A stretch of 12,021 nucleotides of DNA. It comes from SAR324 cluster bacterium (GTDB lineage Bacteria; SAR324; XYD2-FULL-50-16). This document shows, one piece after another, positions 1-6,582 of this stretch; the first letter of the stretch is position 1, and every line of letters begins with the position of its first letter. The notes under the pieces were generated by a model that was not told the origin of the DNA, ran no database searches, and saw only the letters and a list, made by a program, of their open reading frames with translations. The stretch is from the NCBI GenBank assembly GCA_002401295.1, contig NVSR01000061.1:1-12021 (forward strand), read 5' to 3'. The translations under genes and the position numbers were made by a program.

Positions 1-135
1 AAGAAATTAAATAAAAAAAGCTATAGCTAGTCTCTACTGACCATTGTTGCTAAAAATACCTTCATGTTCTTCGTGGTGAAACGGAGGTTATCTTAGAGCA
101 CTATCAAAAAGGGAAATCTTTAATTAGCTGGTTTT

Positions 136-1764
136 ATGCATTTTCGTTGGTTTTTACTTTCTCTTTTGATTTTGTTGTCTAGCCCTCTGTTATTTGGAAA
201 AGTTGCTGCTGCTGAAAGTATAGAACTCACTGGCAAATTATCTTTCCTGGAGGATCAGGGAAATAAATTAAAATTTGAGCAGGTTATCCAACCAAACCTC
301 AGCAGCTTATTTCAACCCTCCTTAACCACGCATCTGAACTTTGGTGATTCAAATCAGCCTTACTGGCTGAAACTGGAACCTAATCTTGGTGATTCTGAGG
401 AAGGAACCTATATTCTTGAAATCCAGTATGGGAAAATTGGGATAATAGAACTGTATTATCAAGGGGAGTCCGGGGAATGGTTGAAACAGAAACGAGGCAT
501 TTCCATCCCCGCAAGAGGAGGTGAAGTTGTTCATAGGAATTTTATCTTTATCCTGGAAGCCAGTGCACTGAAAAAACCTGTATATCTGAAGGTTCAAAAA
601 GGTTATCTCCGTTTGATTCTTCACTTATGGAAACTGTCAGAATTCACTGAAAAAGAACAACAAGCTGTTTTTTATGATGGGCTGTTCTATGGGGCTGTCA
701 TGTTGGTTTTCCTGTTCAACCTGTTTTTCTACTATTTCATCAGAGATCGGACTCTAATATATTATTCTTTGTTTTTGTTGGCTATTTTCTTCTGGTATCT
801 TTCCGGGCAAGGATGGCTTGATGTATTTCTTCCAATCAGAGGAACTCCTATAGTCCGGTTTCAGACTGCTTTTTGGGGAGTGCTTCTGACAATATTCGGA
901 ATTCAATTCACTCGTTCCTATCTAAAACTCGATACACATTCACCAGGCATTTCCAGAGTTCTGTTATTTTCTCAGTTCTTTCTTCCATCAATCTCTGTGT
1001 CGGCATTGATTGCCTTGCAGTATTACAACCAGACTCCCGGACGCGCGACATTCGGCATAGGACTGCTGCTGATCATCCTGATGCTAATGCTTTGTCTGCT
1101 AGCCGCTGTACAAGGAGTCAGAGAAAAACGGGAGATTGCTATTTACTATTTTGTGGCAACCTCTCTGTTTATTGTCTTAGCGATTGTTCAAATGTTATCT
1201 AGTTTGCAGATTTTTTCCACCGGCCTTCACTGGAAACTTCTGCAATGGGGATCTGTCATCGAGATGTTGATTTTTTCACTGGGGCTATCTCGTTTCTACA
1301 GGCAGCTGCAAAAGGAAAAGTATCAGATGCAGGTTGAATTGGTGAGTACAGAGAGAAAACTAGTAGAGCAATTGGAAATGGTGAATGAACTGAAGGATAA
1401 AATTCTCAATAATGTTATTGATCCGAAGCTCTTTCCCGATCTAGGGCAAATAGCTTCGATATCCGGATCCATCCTTTATGTCCGTGCTTTTGGCAGTAGC
1501 ACTCAGGTTTATTACCAGACAGGGAAAAATATAAAAGAGATGTCTCTGGACTGCAGTCTTCAGAATCTGAGATCTTGTTTTGGTGATGACTACCTACTCA
1601 AAATCCATAAATCCTACCTCGTTAATCCCAAAGTTCCTTTCTCTTTATGCCGGAGAAGTTCCGCTGATTACAATCTTGTCTTTGAAAATCATACCCTGCC
1701 AGTAGGACGAAAATTTGCCAAACAGATCAAAGAAATTTTTTCTGGTTCCAATTCTATTTCCTGA
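136..1764 (+). CDS. Membrane-bound 7TMR-DISM sensor fused to a LytTR DNA-binding domain
   Basis: Probable one-component transmembrane transcription regulator of 542 residues. Residues 1-26 form a signal peptide ending VAAA. About 28-165 is a beta-rich periplasmic region matching the 7TMR-DISM extracellular domain 2 type (YWLKLE near 76-81). About 178-387 holds seven hydrophobic helices of the 7TM-DISM kind. About 388-425 is charged and coiled-coil-like. About 440-535 is a LytTR domain, with the typical IHKSYLVN (490-497) and LPVGRKF (521-527) blocks. No histidine kinase, receiver or GGDEF domain is present, so the sensor seems to act directly on a DNA-binding domain held at the inner membrane. 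The ATG start is set by the signal peptide and an in-frame stop just upstream (121-123); no good Shine-Dalgarno is visible. The ligand is unknown. Domain assignment is by motif reading; LytTR is the surest part. Confidence 0.9.
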   Translation: MHFRWFLLSLLILLSSPLLFGKVAAAESIELTGKLSFLEDQGNKLKFEQVIQPNLSSLFQPSLTTHLNFGDSNQPYWLKLEPNLGDSEEGTYILEIQYGKIGIIELYYQGESGEWLKQKRGISIPARGGEVVHRNFIFILEASALKKPVYLKVQKGYLRLILHLWKLSEFTEKEQQAVFYDGLFYGAVMLVFLFNLFFYYFIRDRTLIYYSLFLLAIFFWYLSGQGWLDVFLPIRGTPIVRFQTAFWGVLLTIFGIQFTRSYLKLDTHSPGISRVLLFSQFFLPSISVSALIALQYYNQTPGRATFGIGLLLIILMLMLCLLAAVQGVREKREIAIYYFVATSLFIVLAIVQMLSSLQIFSTGLHWKLLQWGSVIEMLIFSLGLSRFYRQLQKEKYQMQVELVSTERKLVEQLEMVNELKDKILNNVIDPKLFPDLGQIASISGSILYVRAFGSSTQVYYQTGKNIKEMSLDCSLQNLRSCFGDDYLLKIHKSYLVNPKVPFSLCRRSSADYNLVFENHTLPVGRKFAKQIKEIFSGSNSIS

Positions 1765-1796
1765 GCAGGTACTGAAGGGCAAAATAGTTCTATAAA

Positions 1797-1829
1797 TCTC
1801 TACATTTTATTCAGAAGTCTCTACATTTT
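1797..1829 (+). promoter_or_regulatory. Tandem 12-bp direct repeats with 21-bp period, candidate LytTR operator
   Basis: TCTCTACATTTT occurs exactly at 1797-1808 and again at 1818-1829, so equivalent bases are 21 bp (two helical turns) apart on one face of the DNA. Known LytTR regulators such as AgrA and ComE bind paired direct repeats of about 9 bp separated by 12-13 bp, which gives the same period. The pair lies between a LytTR gene and the DUF336 gene. The core CTCTACA recurs at 5094-5100 and, as TGTAGAG, at 3359-3365. The repeats are seen directly; operator function is inferred. Confidence 0.5.
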
Positions 1830-1858
1830 GTGATTTTTTATCCTGAATTTAGTTCGGA

Positions 1859-1888
1859 TTGATTACAAATAAAAATATTAAATATCAA
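1859..1888 (+). promoter_or_regulatory. Possible promoter for the DUF336 gene
   Basis: TTGATT at 1859-1864 and TATCAA at 1883-1888 resemble -35 and -10 boxes, with an 18-bp AT-rich spacer. Each box matches consensus at only four of six positions. The site lies about 30 bp after the direct repeats and about 200 bp before the start codon, implying a long leader. The leader also contains a 7-bp inverted repeat, GTTTCAA (1954-1960) with TTGAAAC (1971-1977). Weak support; the whole 1765-2087 gap contains no gene that I can see. Confidence 0.2.
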
Positions 1889-2087
1889 TAGAATGCGATC
1901 TAAATATAAGGGGCTTTCTTTGTAGCTTATACACTTGGTGGTTTTACTTCGACGTTTCAAAAGAACAGTCTTGAAACCCCTTGGTTCTTCTTGCAGATTG
2001 GAAGCTCAAGTTGTCATTAAATATACATTGAAGAGGCACAAAGCCCTTCTCTGCATATCTTAATCAAAATTAGATTGGAGCTGAAAA

Positions 2088-2600
2088 ATGAAAACATGGA
2101 TCAAGAAAACCGGAATTCTGAGTGGAGCTATTAGTCTGACAATGCTGCTTTGTACTAATGCTGTATTTGCGGTTTCTGCTCTTCCCAAACAAGCTTATCT
2201 TCCTCTGGAAATGGCGCAAAAGGCTGCTGATACAGCGCTGCAAACCTGTAAAAAAGATGGGTATATGGTCAGTGTGACAGTCGTTGATCGGTCTGGAGTG
2301 GTGAAGGTTGTATTGAGAGGAGATGGAGCTGGGCCTCATACTCTCGGGAGTAGTGCCGGTAAAGCTTACACAGCAGCTAGCATGAAGCGAGCGACTCTGG
2401 GACTTGCGAATTTCATCAAGGATAAGCCCGCACTGCATGGATTACGGGACATGGACGATAGAATGCTCATTCTTGGAGGCGGCTTACCTATTAAAATTGG
2501 TGGAGAAGTTGTTGGAGGAATTGGTGTTGGTGGCGCACCTGGAGGTCACTTGGATGAAGCCTGTGCCAAAGCGGGCATTCAAAGTTTAACCCAGTTTTAG
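2088..2600 (+). CDS. Secreted DUF336 (GlcG/HbpS-like) protein
   Basis: 170 residues. The start is supported by GGAG (2077-2080) seven bases before the ATG. Residues 1-28 are a signal peptide ending AVFA, so the protein is likely periplasmic or secreted. The rest is one DUF336 domain. It begins with the helix LEMAQKAADTALQTC, followed by VSVTVVDRSG (61-70). It ends in the glycine-rich family signature: LGGGLPIKIGGEVVGGIGVG (129-148), then a GAPGG turn and DEACAKAG (156-163). Family members include GlcG, of uncertain role, and Streptomyces HbpS, an extracellular haem-binding protein. Haem binding here is only a possibility, made somewhat more interesting by the haem protein downstream. It appears to be transcribed alone from a long leader. 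Family is certain, function is not. Confidence 0.88.
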   Translation: MKTWIKKTGILSGAISLTMLLCTNAVFAVSALPKQAYLPLEMAQKAADTALQTCKKDGYMVSVTVVDRSGVVKVVLRGDGAGPHTLGSSAGKAYTAASMKRATLGLANFIKDKPALHGLRDMDDRMLILGGGLPIKIGGEVVGGIGVGGAPGGHLDEACAKAGIQSLTQF

Positions 2601-2677
2601 AGTTGAAAGAAAATTACCTCTCCTCCTTTTGAGTTGAATTAGATTATCCAGATAAACAGTAAAAAAAGCTCAAATAA

Positions 2678-3157
2678 GGGGGAGCTAATGGAATTCATGA
2701 GACAAGCGGATCTGAACAAGACGGTCATTCTTACGAAACTGCGGATGGTCATTTGGGTGGGATTGATGTGCATTTACGCTACTTTGATACAGCGCGCAGT
2801 AGCTTATCCGGGGATCTTAGCACCAGACTGAAACAGGGGGATATCGATTTTGTAGTTACAACCCGAAATAGAAATTCATCAAATGAATTGCTGGCTGCCA
2901 TAAAAAATACAGACGTTGCATTAGTCACCACTACAAATCTTCCCTTCTCAGGGCAGCCTGGCACTGCTCTCACAGCAAAGACATTTGTCCAAAAGTTCAA
3001 ACAACGTTTCTCTTACGAACCTAGCCGCTTTGCTGCCCAGGGGTATCAACTTGCACGAAGAATTGATGCTGTTGTCCGGCCTCTCGATAGCGTTGCAAAT
3101 AAATCAATACTACGTCAGCGGCTGAAAAATAACTCGGCCCACGGGCTTGAGTGGTAA
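2678..3157 (+). pseudogene. 5'-truncated periplasmic substrate-binding protein remnant (type 1 PBP-like)
   Basis: The frame opens after a stop at 2675-2677 and reads through to TAA-free codons ending at the TAA stop at 3157. The only start-like codon is an internal TTG at 2753. Residues before that TTG (HSYETADGHLGGIDVHL) already look like conserved protein, so the TTG is probably not a true start and the N-terminus is missing. The remainder (FVVTTRNRN, VALVTTTNLPFSG, FVQKFKQRFSYEPSRFAAQG, YQLARRIDAVV) resembles the C-terminal lobe of ABC branched-chain amino acid type substrate-binding proteins, whose full length is about 350-400 residues. A good Shine-Dalgarno (GGGGGAG) and ATG at 2688 lie in a different frame, giving a 47-codon product. 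This fits a deletion near the start. Family assignment is moderate; a short functional protein is not excluded. Confidence 0.5.
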
Positions 3158-3358
3158 CTTTATATATCCTCCTTTCGTAAGGGCATTTATTATTTGGCTA
3201 CTCCGAATAAAGGAAAAAAAATGTAATGAACTTGGATTGAAGGCGACTAATATTTAACTGCCTGGAGTACATTGTACGGAAACTATCAGGAGTAGAGGAG
3301 CAGGTTTTAGCTCTTAGTTAATATTCTAGGAGAATAAAAACTTGTAAATACCAGTTTT

Positions 3359-3365
3359 TGTAGAG
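3359..3365 (-). promoter_or_regulatory. Single CTCTACA-type motif ahead of the beta-propeller/P460 pair
   Basis: TGTAGAG is the reverse complement of the CTCTACA core of the paired repeats at 1797-1829. It lies 58 bp before the ATG at 3423 and partly within the loop of an inverted repeat, CAGTTT (3352-3357) with AAACTG (3367-3372). A perfect palindrome, GTACATTGTAC, lies further upstream at 3267-3277. A single half-site is weak evidence alone. Confidence 0.25.
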
Positions 3366-3422
3366 TAAACTGTAGGATCTTTTAATTTTTAAGCAATTCA
3401 GTGATTGAATCCTCAGAGAGCT

Positions 3423-4412
3423 ATGAAGCAACAAGCCCTAATTCTCGTTTTCCTTCTTTTTTCCTACTCTTTGATAGCTGGAGAAAAAAAGGTTATTTAC
3501 CCCAGTAATCCAGTGATCTCAGATAAATCGGCTTGGCTTTCTGCTCAGGGTCTTACTAAATTTGATCGCCAAAGCGGGCAAGTGGAATGGCGAGTCCTGA
3601 ATGGGAAAAATACCTTCGAACCTGTCCTATCCAGAGAGAGATTGTACCTTGGCAGTAGTGATGGACTCTTTGCTTTTGATAGGAATGAAGGCAAATTGCT
3701 CTGGCACTTTCAGGCAGGTGAAACGATTTTTTCGCCCACAGTAGTTGATAATATTCTGGTTACAGGCAGTACTTCTGGAAAAATTTGGGCCTTGAACAAC
3801 CTGAATGGTAAAGTGATCTGGGAAAAGAGTTTCAGTGGCTGGAATTATCAACCAGTAGTTCAAGGGGGAATACTGATTACTGGTGGGCAGGAAGGCGTTC
3901 TTCGTGCCTTAGACTTAAAAACGGGGAAGATACTTTGGCAAAAACCTGTAGGTGGTGAGTTTGTTTATCGCCCCATAGCACTTTCTGAGAACTTATTGGC
4001 TTTCACTACCTTTACCGGGAACCTTTTCCTACTCCGATCCGGTGAGATTGTTTGGCGGAAAAAGGATTCTGTTCCCGGTATTTCTTTTCAGGCTGTTGAA
4101 AACAATTTGATTTACAGTGGTTTCAATCAAGTGCAGTCCAGACAATTGTCGGACGGCAAACAACTCTGGAGCTATTCGTTGAGGGGGAAGCAAATCTCTC
4201 TATTACCCTTATCCAAAAATACCCTCTTGGCGAATAGTGACGAGCAACTTGTACTACTTCAAGTTGCTACAGGGGAACCCTTGTGGAAACGGAACATTGA
4301 GGGGGAAATCCTTGGGATTCCACTTCGACGGGAAAACAAGGTTTTTTATTTTCAACGAGAAAGAAATGGGAAGATTCGTCTGGTTACATCCAACATTTCA
4401 GCATTTAACTAA
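3423..4412 (+). CDS. Secreted PQQ-like beta-propeller repeat protein
   Basis: 329 residues from the ATG preceded by AGAGAG. A TTG at 3405 would add six residues before the signal peptide and is less likely. Residues 1-20 are a signal peptide (MKQQALILVFLLFSYSLIAG). The rest is a run of PQQ-type blades, each closing with a G-x-x-x-W motif: GQVEW (52-56), GKLLW (90-94), GKVIW (129-133), GKILW (168-172), GEIVW (207-211), GKQLW (245-249) and GEPLW (284-288). Seven such repeats are seen. At this length it is BamB-like in build and too short for a quinoprotein dehydrogenase, and no haem motif is present, so PQQ binding and catalysis are unlikely. A scaffold or binding role in the periplasm is inferred. 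It lies 20 bp before the P460 cytochrome gene and probably shares its transcript. Confidence 0.85.
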   Translation: MKQQALILVFLLFSYSLIAGEKKVIYPSNPVISDKSAWLSAQGLTKFDRQSGQVEWRVLNGKNTFEPVLSRERLYLGSSDGLFAFDRNEGKLLWHFQAGETIFSPTVVDNILVTGSTSGKIWALNNLNGKVIWEKSFSGWNYQPVVQGGILITGGQEGVLRALDLKTGKILWQKPVGGEFVYRPIALSENLLAFTTFTGNLFLLRSGEIVWRKKDSVPGISFQAVENNLIYSGFNQVQSRQLSDGKQLWSYSLRGKQISLLPLSKNTLLANSDEQLVLLQVATGEPLWKRNIEGEILGIPLRRENKVFYFQRERNGKIRLVTSNISAFN

Positions 4413-4432
4413 TCAAAGTGGAGGAGGAATTG

Positions 4433-4966
4433 ATGAAGCGGATTCTAATTTTCACGGCAACGTTTTTGTTCGTTGCCAGTTGTGTGGTCTCATCGGCCCC
4501 TTTTGGGAACCGTGAGGATGTTGAATACTCACAAAAGTTGTGGAAGGCTCTGGAAAGTAGCAAGCTTGTCGGCATGAATGCGATTCGCTCTACCCCTTAT
4601 ACTGGAGTTCATCCCCATGGTGCTATCTTGGACACCATGGATACAAAATTGACCATAGGGGACCATACGGGAATGGTGATTGTGAAGAAAAACTATGGTG
4701 GCCCCGATGTATCGAAAGCCGCTGTTGCCAGCGATCCGGACATGTACCTGAAAGCTGTGACCGTGATGTTCAAACGGGAAACGGGATATGATTCGGGCAA
4801 TCAGGATTGGTTTTGGGCTAAATTCAAGCCCGATGGAAGCTTGCACACCAACCCTAAAAAAATGATGCTTGCAGGCCGTGTTGCCAAGGGAAATCAGGCT
4901 GCGGGTTGCATTGCCTGCCATGCGGGTGCACCAGGTGGTGATATGATTTTTAACTTTGATCGATAA
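4433..4966 (+). CDS. Cytochrome P460-family mono-haem c protein
   Basis: 177 residues. The start is set by the strong GGAGGAGGAA at 4420-4429; a GTG at 4418 would place the Shine-Dalgarno inside the gene. The N-terminus MKRILIFTATFLFVASC is either a lipoprotein signal (V14-A15-S16-C17) or a cleaved signal peptide ending near SSA. The haem c motif CIACH lies at 159-163, followed by D170 as in P460 proteins. The family pattern FKRETGYD (113-120) and DWFWAKFKPDG (125-135) precedes it. GMVIVK (80-85) resembles the GTVTVK stretch that carries the haem-crosslinking lysine (Lys70) of Nitrosomonas europaea cytochrome P460, as I recall it. If K85 is crosslinked, hydroxylamine or NO oxidation is plausible. 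Family call is strong; substrate is inference. Confidence 0.85.
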   Translation: MKRILIFTATFLFVASCVVSSAPFGNREDVEYSQKLWKALESSKLVGMNAIRSTPYTGVHPHGAILDTMDTKLTIGDHTGMVIVKKNYGGPDVSKAAVASDPDMYLKAVTVMFKRETGYDSGNQDWFWAKFKPDGSLHTNPKKMMLAGRVAKGNQAAGCIACHAGAPGGDMIFNFDR

Positions 4967-5008
4967 TTTTCACTACTTTCCTTTGCTTGCCGAATACTCT
5001 TCGCCCTT

Positions 5009-5040
5009 TCCCGAGTCAGACCGTCTTGATAGACTCGGGA
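5009..5040 (+). terminator. Hairpin after the P460 gene, possible terminator
   Basis: TCCCGAGTC (5009-5017) and GACTCGGGA (5032-5040) form a perfect 9-bp stem with a 14-base loop, 42 bp after the P460 stop codon. There is no T-run directly after it; a T6 run appears only at about 5076-5081. It could end the beta-propeller/P460 transcript or protect its 3' end. Confidence 0.45.
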
Positions 5041-5092
5041 CCTCTCCCGTTGATCTAGATGACAGAGCCGTATCGTTTTTTGTAGTTACAGG

Positions 5093-5103
5093 TCTCTACA
5101 TAT
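5093..5103 (+). promoter_or_regulatory. CTCTACA-type motif ahead of the DUF547 gene
   Basis: TCTCTACATAT shares its first nine bases with the paired repeats at 1797-1829. Only one copy is seen here, about 230 bp before the DUF547 start codon. Possible LytTR half-site by analogy; function unproven. Confidence 0.25.
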
Positions 5104-5149
5104 GACGATGGGACTAAAAAAAAGCAGATTTGATGGGTTTCACTTCACC

Positions 5150-5223
5150 ATTCGACATTCCTTGTTCGACATTCAAGATTCAAAATAATATCGAATATCG
5201 AACAAGGAATGTCGAATATCGAA
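5150..5223. repeat. Imperfect palindromic intergenic repeat with TTCGAYATTC units
   Basis: The arm at 5150-5174 and the arm at 5193-5217 are reverse complements at 24 of 25 positions, around an 18-base AT-rich spacer. Each arm contains smaller units: TTCGACATTC at 5151-5160 and 5165-5174, and GAATATCGAA at 5193-5202 and 5214-5223. The two share the form TTCGAYATTC, and an AACAAGGAATGTCG block joins units in the right arm. The build suggests a dispersed intergenic repeat or a non-autonomous palindromic element rather than a terminator, since no T-run follows. Lies in the 359-bp gap 4967-5325, which holds no gene that I can see. Confidence 0.7.
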
Positions 5224-5281
5224 GGATTGCTTTCATTTCCAGTCTACTAATTAGAAGCGAAGCAAATATATTAAATAGAGA

Positions 5282-5302
5282 GCCGTAACAGATGGGTACG
5301 GC
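5282..5302 (+). promoter_or_regulatory. Leader hairpin ahead of the DUF547 gene
   Basis: GCCGTA (5282-5287) and TACGGC (5297-5302) form a perfect 6-bp stem with a 9-base loop, 18 bases before the AAGGAG ribosome-binding site. It may affect translation or mRNA stability, or may be chance. Confidence 0.3.
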
Positions 5303-5331
5303 GACTGAGAAATCTATTAAAAGGAGTGATT

Positions 5332-6117
5332 ATGAAACCAGGATACCGGTTCAAATTATGCATTTATTTATGCCTGTTTTTCTTTACTAACTATGCTTTT
5401 GCCTTAGATCAAAGTTACCAGAAATTTGATCGTTTACTGCAAAAGTATGTCCAGGTAGCGGGTGGGCAAAGCAAAGTTGATTACGATGGTTTTCAACGTG
5501 ATCGAAAGGAACTGCAGGAATTTATCCAAGAAATTGAGGCGGTGACTCGACCGGAATATGACCGCTGGACTCAGGAAGAACAGTTGGCTTTTTTGATCAA
5601 TGCCTATAATGCGCTGACCATCGAGCTGATCTTAACCAAATATCCAGACGTAGATTCAATTAAAGATTTGGGTGGGTTCTTTTCCAGTCCCTGGCAGCAG
5701 GACTTTTTTCAACTTTTCGGAGAAACACAAGATTTGGATTATATCGAACATGGGCTCTTGCGTAAGAAATTCCAAGAACCTCGGATTCACTTTGCGATTG
5801 TTTGTGCTTCCATCAGTTGTCCCGGTCTTCGCAAGGAAGCTTATAAAGCTTCATCTTTAGAGCAACAGTTGAGCCAGGCCATGAAGGATTTTCTACAGGA
5901 TAGGGAGCGTAACCGCTACTTGCCTGCTTCCAGGACCTTGGAATTATCTTCCATCTTCAAATGGTTCCGAGAAGATTTTGAAAAAAACAACGGATCCTTG
6001 GAGGCTTTTGTCGCACCCTATATCACGAGTAAACCGGAAGAACGGAGAGACATTCTCAATAATCTGGATGATATTGAATTCCTAGATTATGACTGGGGTC
6101 TGAATGGAAGAAAATGA
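5332..6117 (+). CDS. Secreted DUF547 protein
   Basis: 261 residues. AAGGAG (5321-5326) lies five bases before the ATG; a GTG at 5326 overlaps that site and is rejected. Residues 1-24 are a signal peptide ending YAFA, so the product is periplasmic or exported. The DUF547 signature runs through most of the chain: LAFLINAYNALTI (85-97), DLDYIEHGLLR (134-144), RIHFAIVCASISCPGLR (151-167), LSSIFKWFREDF (205-216) and a terminal LDYDWGLN (251-258). Length is typical for the family, and both cysteines of the C-x(4)-C segment (158, 163) are present. No biochemical role is established for DUF547 to my knowledge. It follows a repeat-rich gap, so it is probably its own transcription unit, and it converges with the DUF202 gene. 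Confidence 0.9.
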   Translation: MKPGYRFKLCIYLCLFFFTNYAFALDQSYQKFDRLLQKYVQVAGGQSKVDYDGFQRDRKELQEFIQEIEAVTRPEYDRWTQEEQLAFLINAYNALTIELILTKYPDVDSIKDLGGFFSSPWQQDFFQLFGETQDLDYIEHGLLRKKFQEPRIHFAIVCASISCPGLRKEAYKASSLEQQLSQAMKDFLQDRERNRYLPASRTLELSSIFKWFREDFEKNNGSLEAFVAPYITSKPEERRDILNNLDDIEFLDYDWGLNGRK

Positions 6118-6151
6118 TATTATTCGCTGCAATTGCAATTGCTGATTGATC

Positions 6152-6190
6152 TTTGACATACTCTCCACAGCTGAAGCCGGGGGCTTTTCA
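6152..6190 (-). mobile_element. Degenerate IS200/IS605-type terminal hairpin remnant
   Basis: TTTGACATACTC at 6152-6163 followed by a C-rich/G-rich hairpin with a TGAA loop resembles the ends of IS200/IS605 (tnpB-carrying) elements, which typically read TTGACATnCTCCCC, hairpin, GGGGATTC. Here the stem C6165-C6171 with G6176-G6182 pairs at five of seven positions, with A.C and A.G mismatches, as expected of a decayed perfect stem. No tnpA or tnpB coding sequence lies beside it. By the usual arrangement the lost tnpB would have been on the minus strand. Identification is from the remembered end consensus. The alternative is a plain terminator for the DUF547 gene (AAGCC, GGCTT, then T). Confidence 0.5.
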
Positions 6191-6240
6191 GTGATGATTG
6201 GTAAAATATAGTGTTTAGGCAGATTGGAGTCAGTGTAGTT

Positions 6241-6582
6241 TTACATGGCTGCTACAATATAAGTTGCTCCTGTACTTAGAAGAATAGAGATAAATGCGCC
6301 CAAGAATACTAAAGGTTTGGCCATAGGACCAGGAACCTCAATAGCACCTAGTTTACTGAGAGATATCCATGTTTGAATCGAGGCCAGCACCGACAGAACT
6401 ACGGTGACTCCACAAAGCAAAAATACAATGACTCCCATTTCCTGGAGATAATCTCCACCGCTGTCTAGAGCAATCTTTTTCATTAAGAAAGCCAAAGCCA
6501 AAATGGAAATTTCAGTTCGAATCCAGGCCAGTAAAGTTCTCTCTGTAGCTAAAAATACTCTTGGGTCTTCTAAATAGGACAT
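6241..6582 (-). CDS. DUF202 (YidH-like) inner-membrane protein
   Basis: 113 residues, the normal size for this family. The opening MSYLEDPRVFLATERTLLAW contains the conserved DUF202 block LATERTLLAWIRT (11-23). Three hydrophobic segments follow at about 24-37, 49-70 and 88-112, so this is a small integral inner-membrane protein. The role is unknown; in E. coli YidH is likewise uncharacterised. It lies alone on the minus strand, converging with the DUF547 gene and divergent from yajC. The upstream bases are A/T-rich (AATATTTTTT before the ATG) with no clear Shine-Dalgarno, and no other in-frame start fits better. Confidence 0.88.
   Translation of the reverse strand: MSYLEDPRVFLATERTLLAWIRTEISILALAFLMKKIALDSGGDYLQEMGVIVFLLCGVTVVLSVLASIQTWISLSKLGAIEVPGPMAKPLVFLGAFISILLSTGATYIVAAM

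Noticed and set aside
1..135. Looked for the end of an upstream gene or an RNA gene.
   Set aside because: No reading frame or tRNA-like fold is supported; only short AT-rich sequence is seen.
2688..2831. 47-codon ORF with a good Shine-Dalgarno and a hydrophobic middle.
   Set aside because: The overlapping frame carries recognisable protein sequence; the hydrophobic stretch is probably a by-product of the other frame, so it is noted under the pseudogene rather than called.
3423..4412. Beta-propeller protein considered as a PQQ-dependent dehydrogenase.
   Set aside because: Too short (329 residues) and lacking the catalytic and haem features of quinoprotein dehydrogenases.
2842..5090. Near-identical 19-20 base stretches TATCG-Tn-TGTAGTTACA at 2842-2860 and 5071-5090.
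   Set aside because: Only 13 bases match without gap; about one or two such matches are expected by chance in 12 kb, and one copy lies within a coding remnant.
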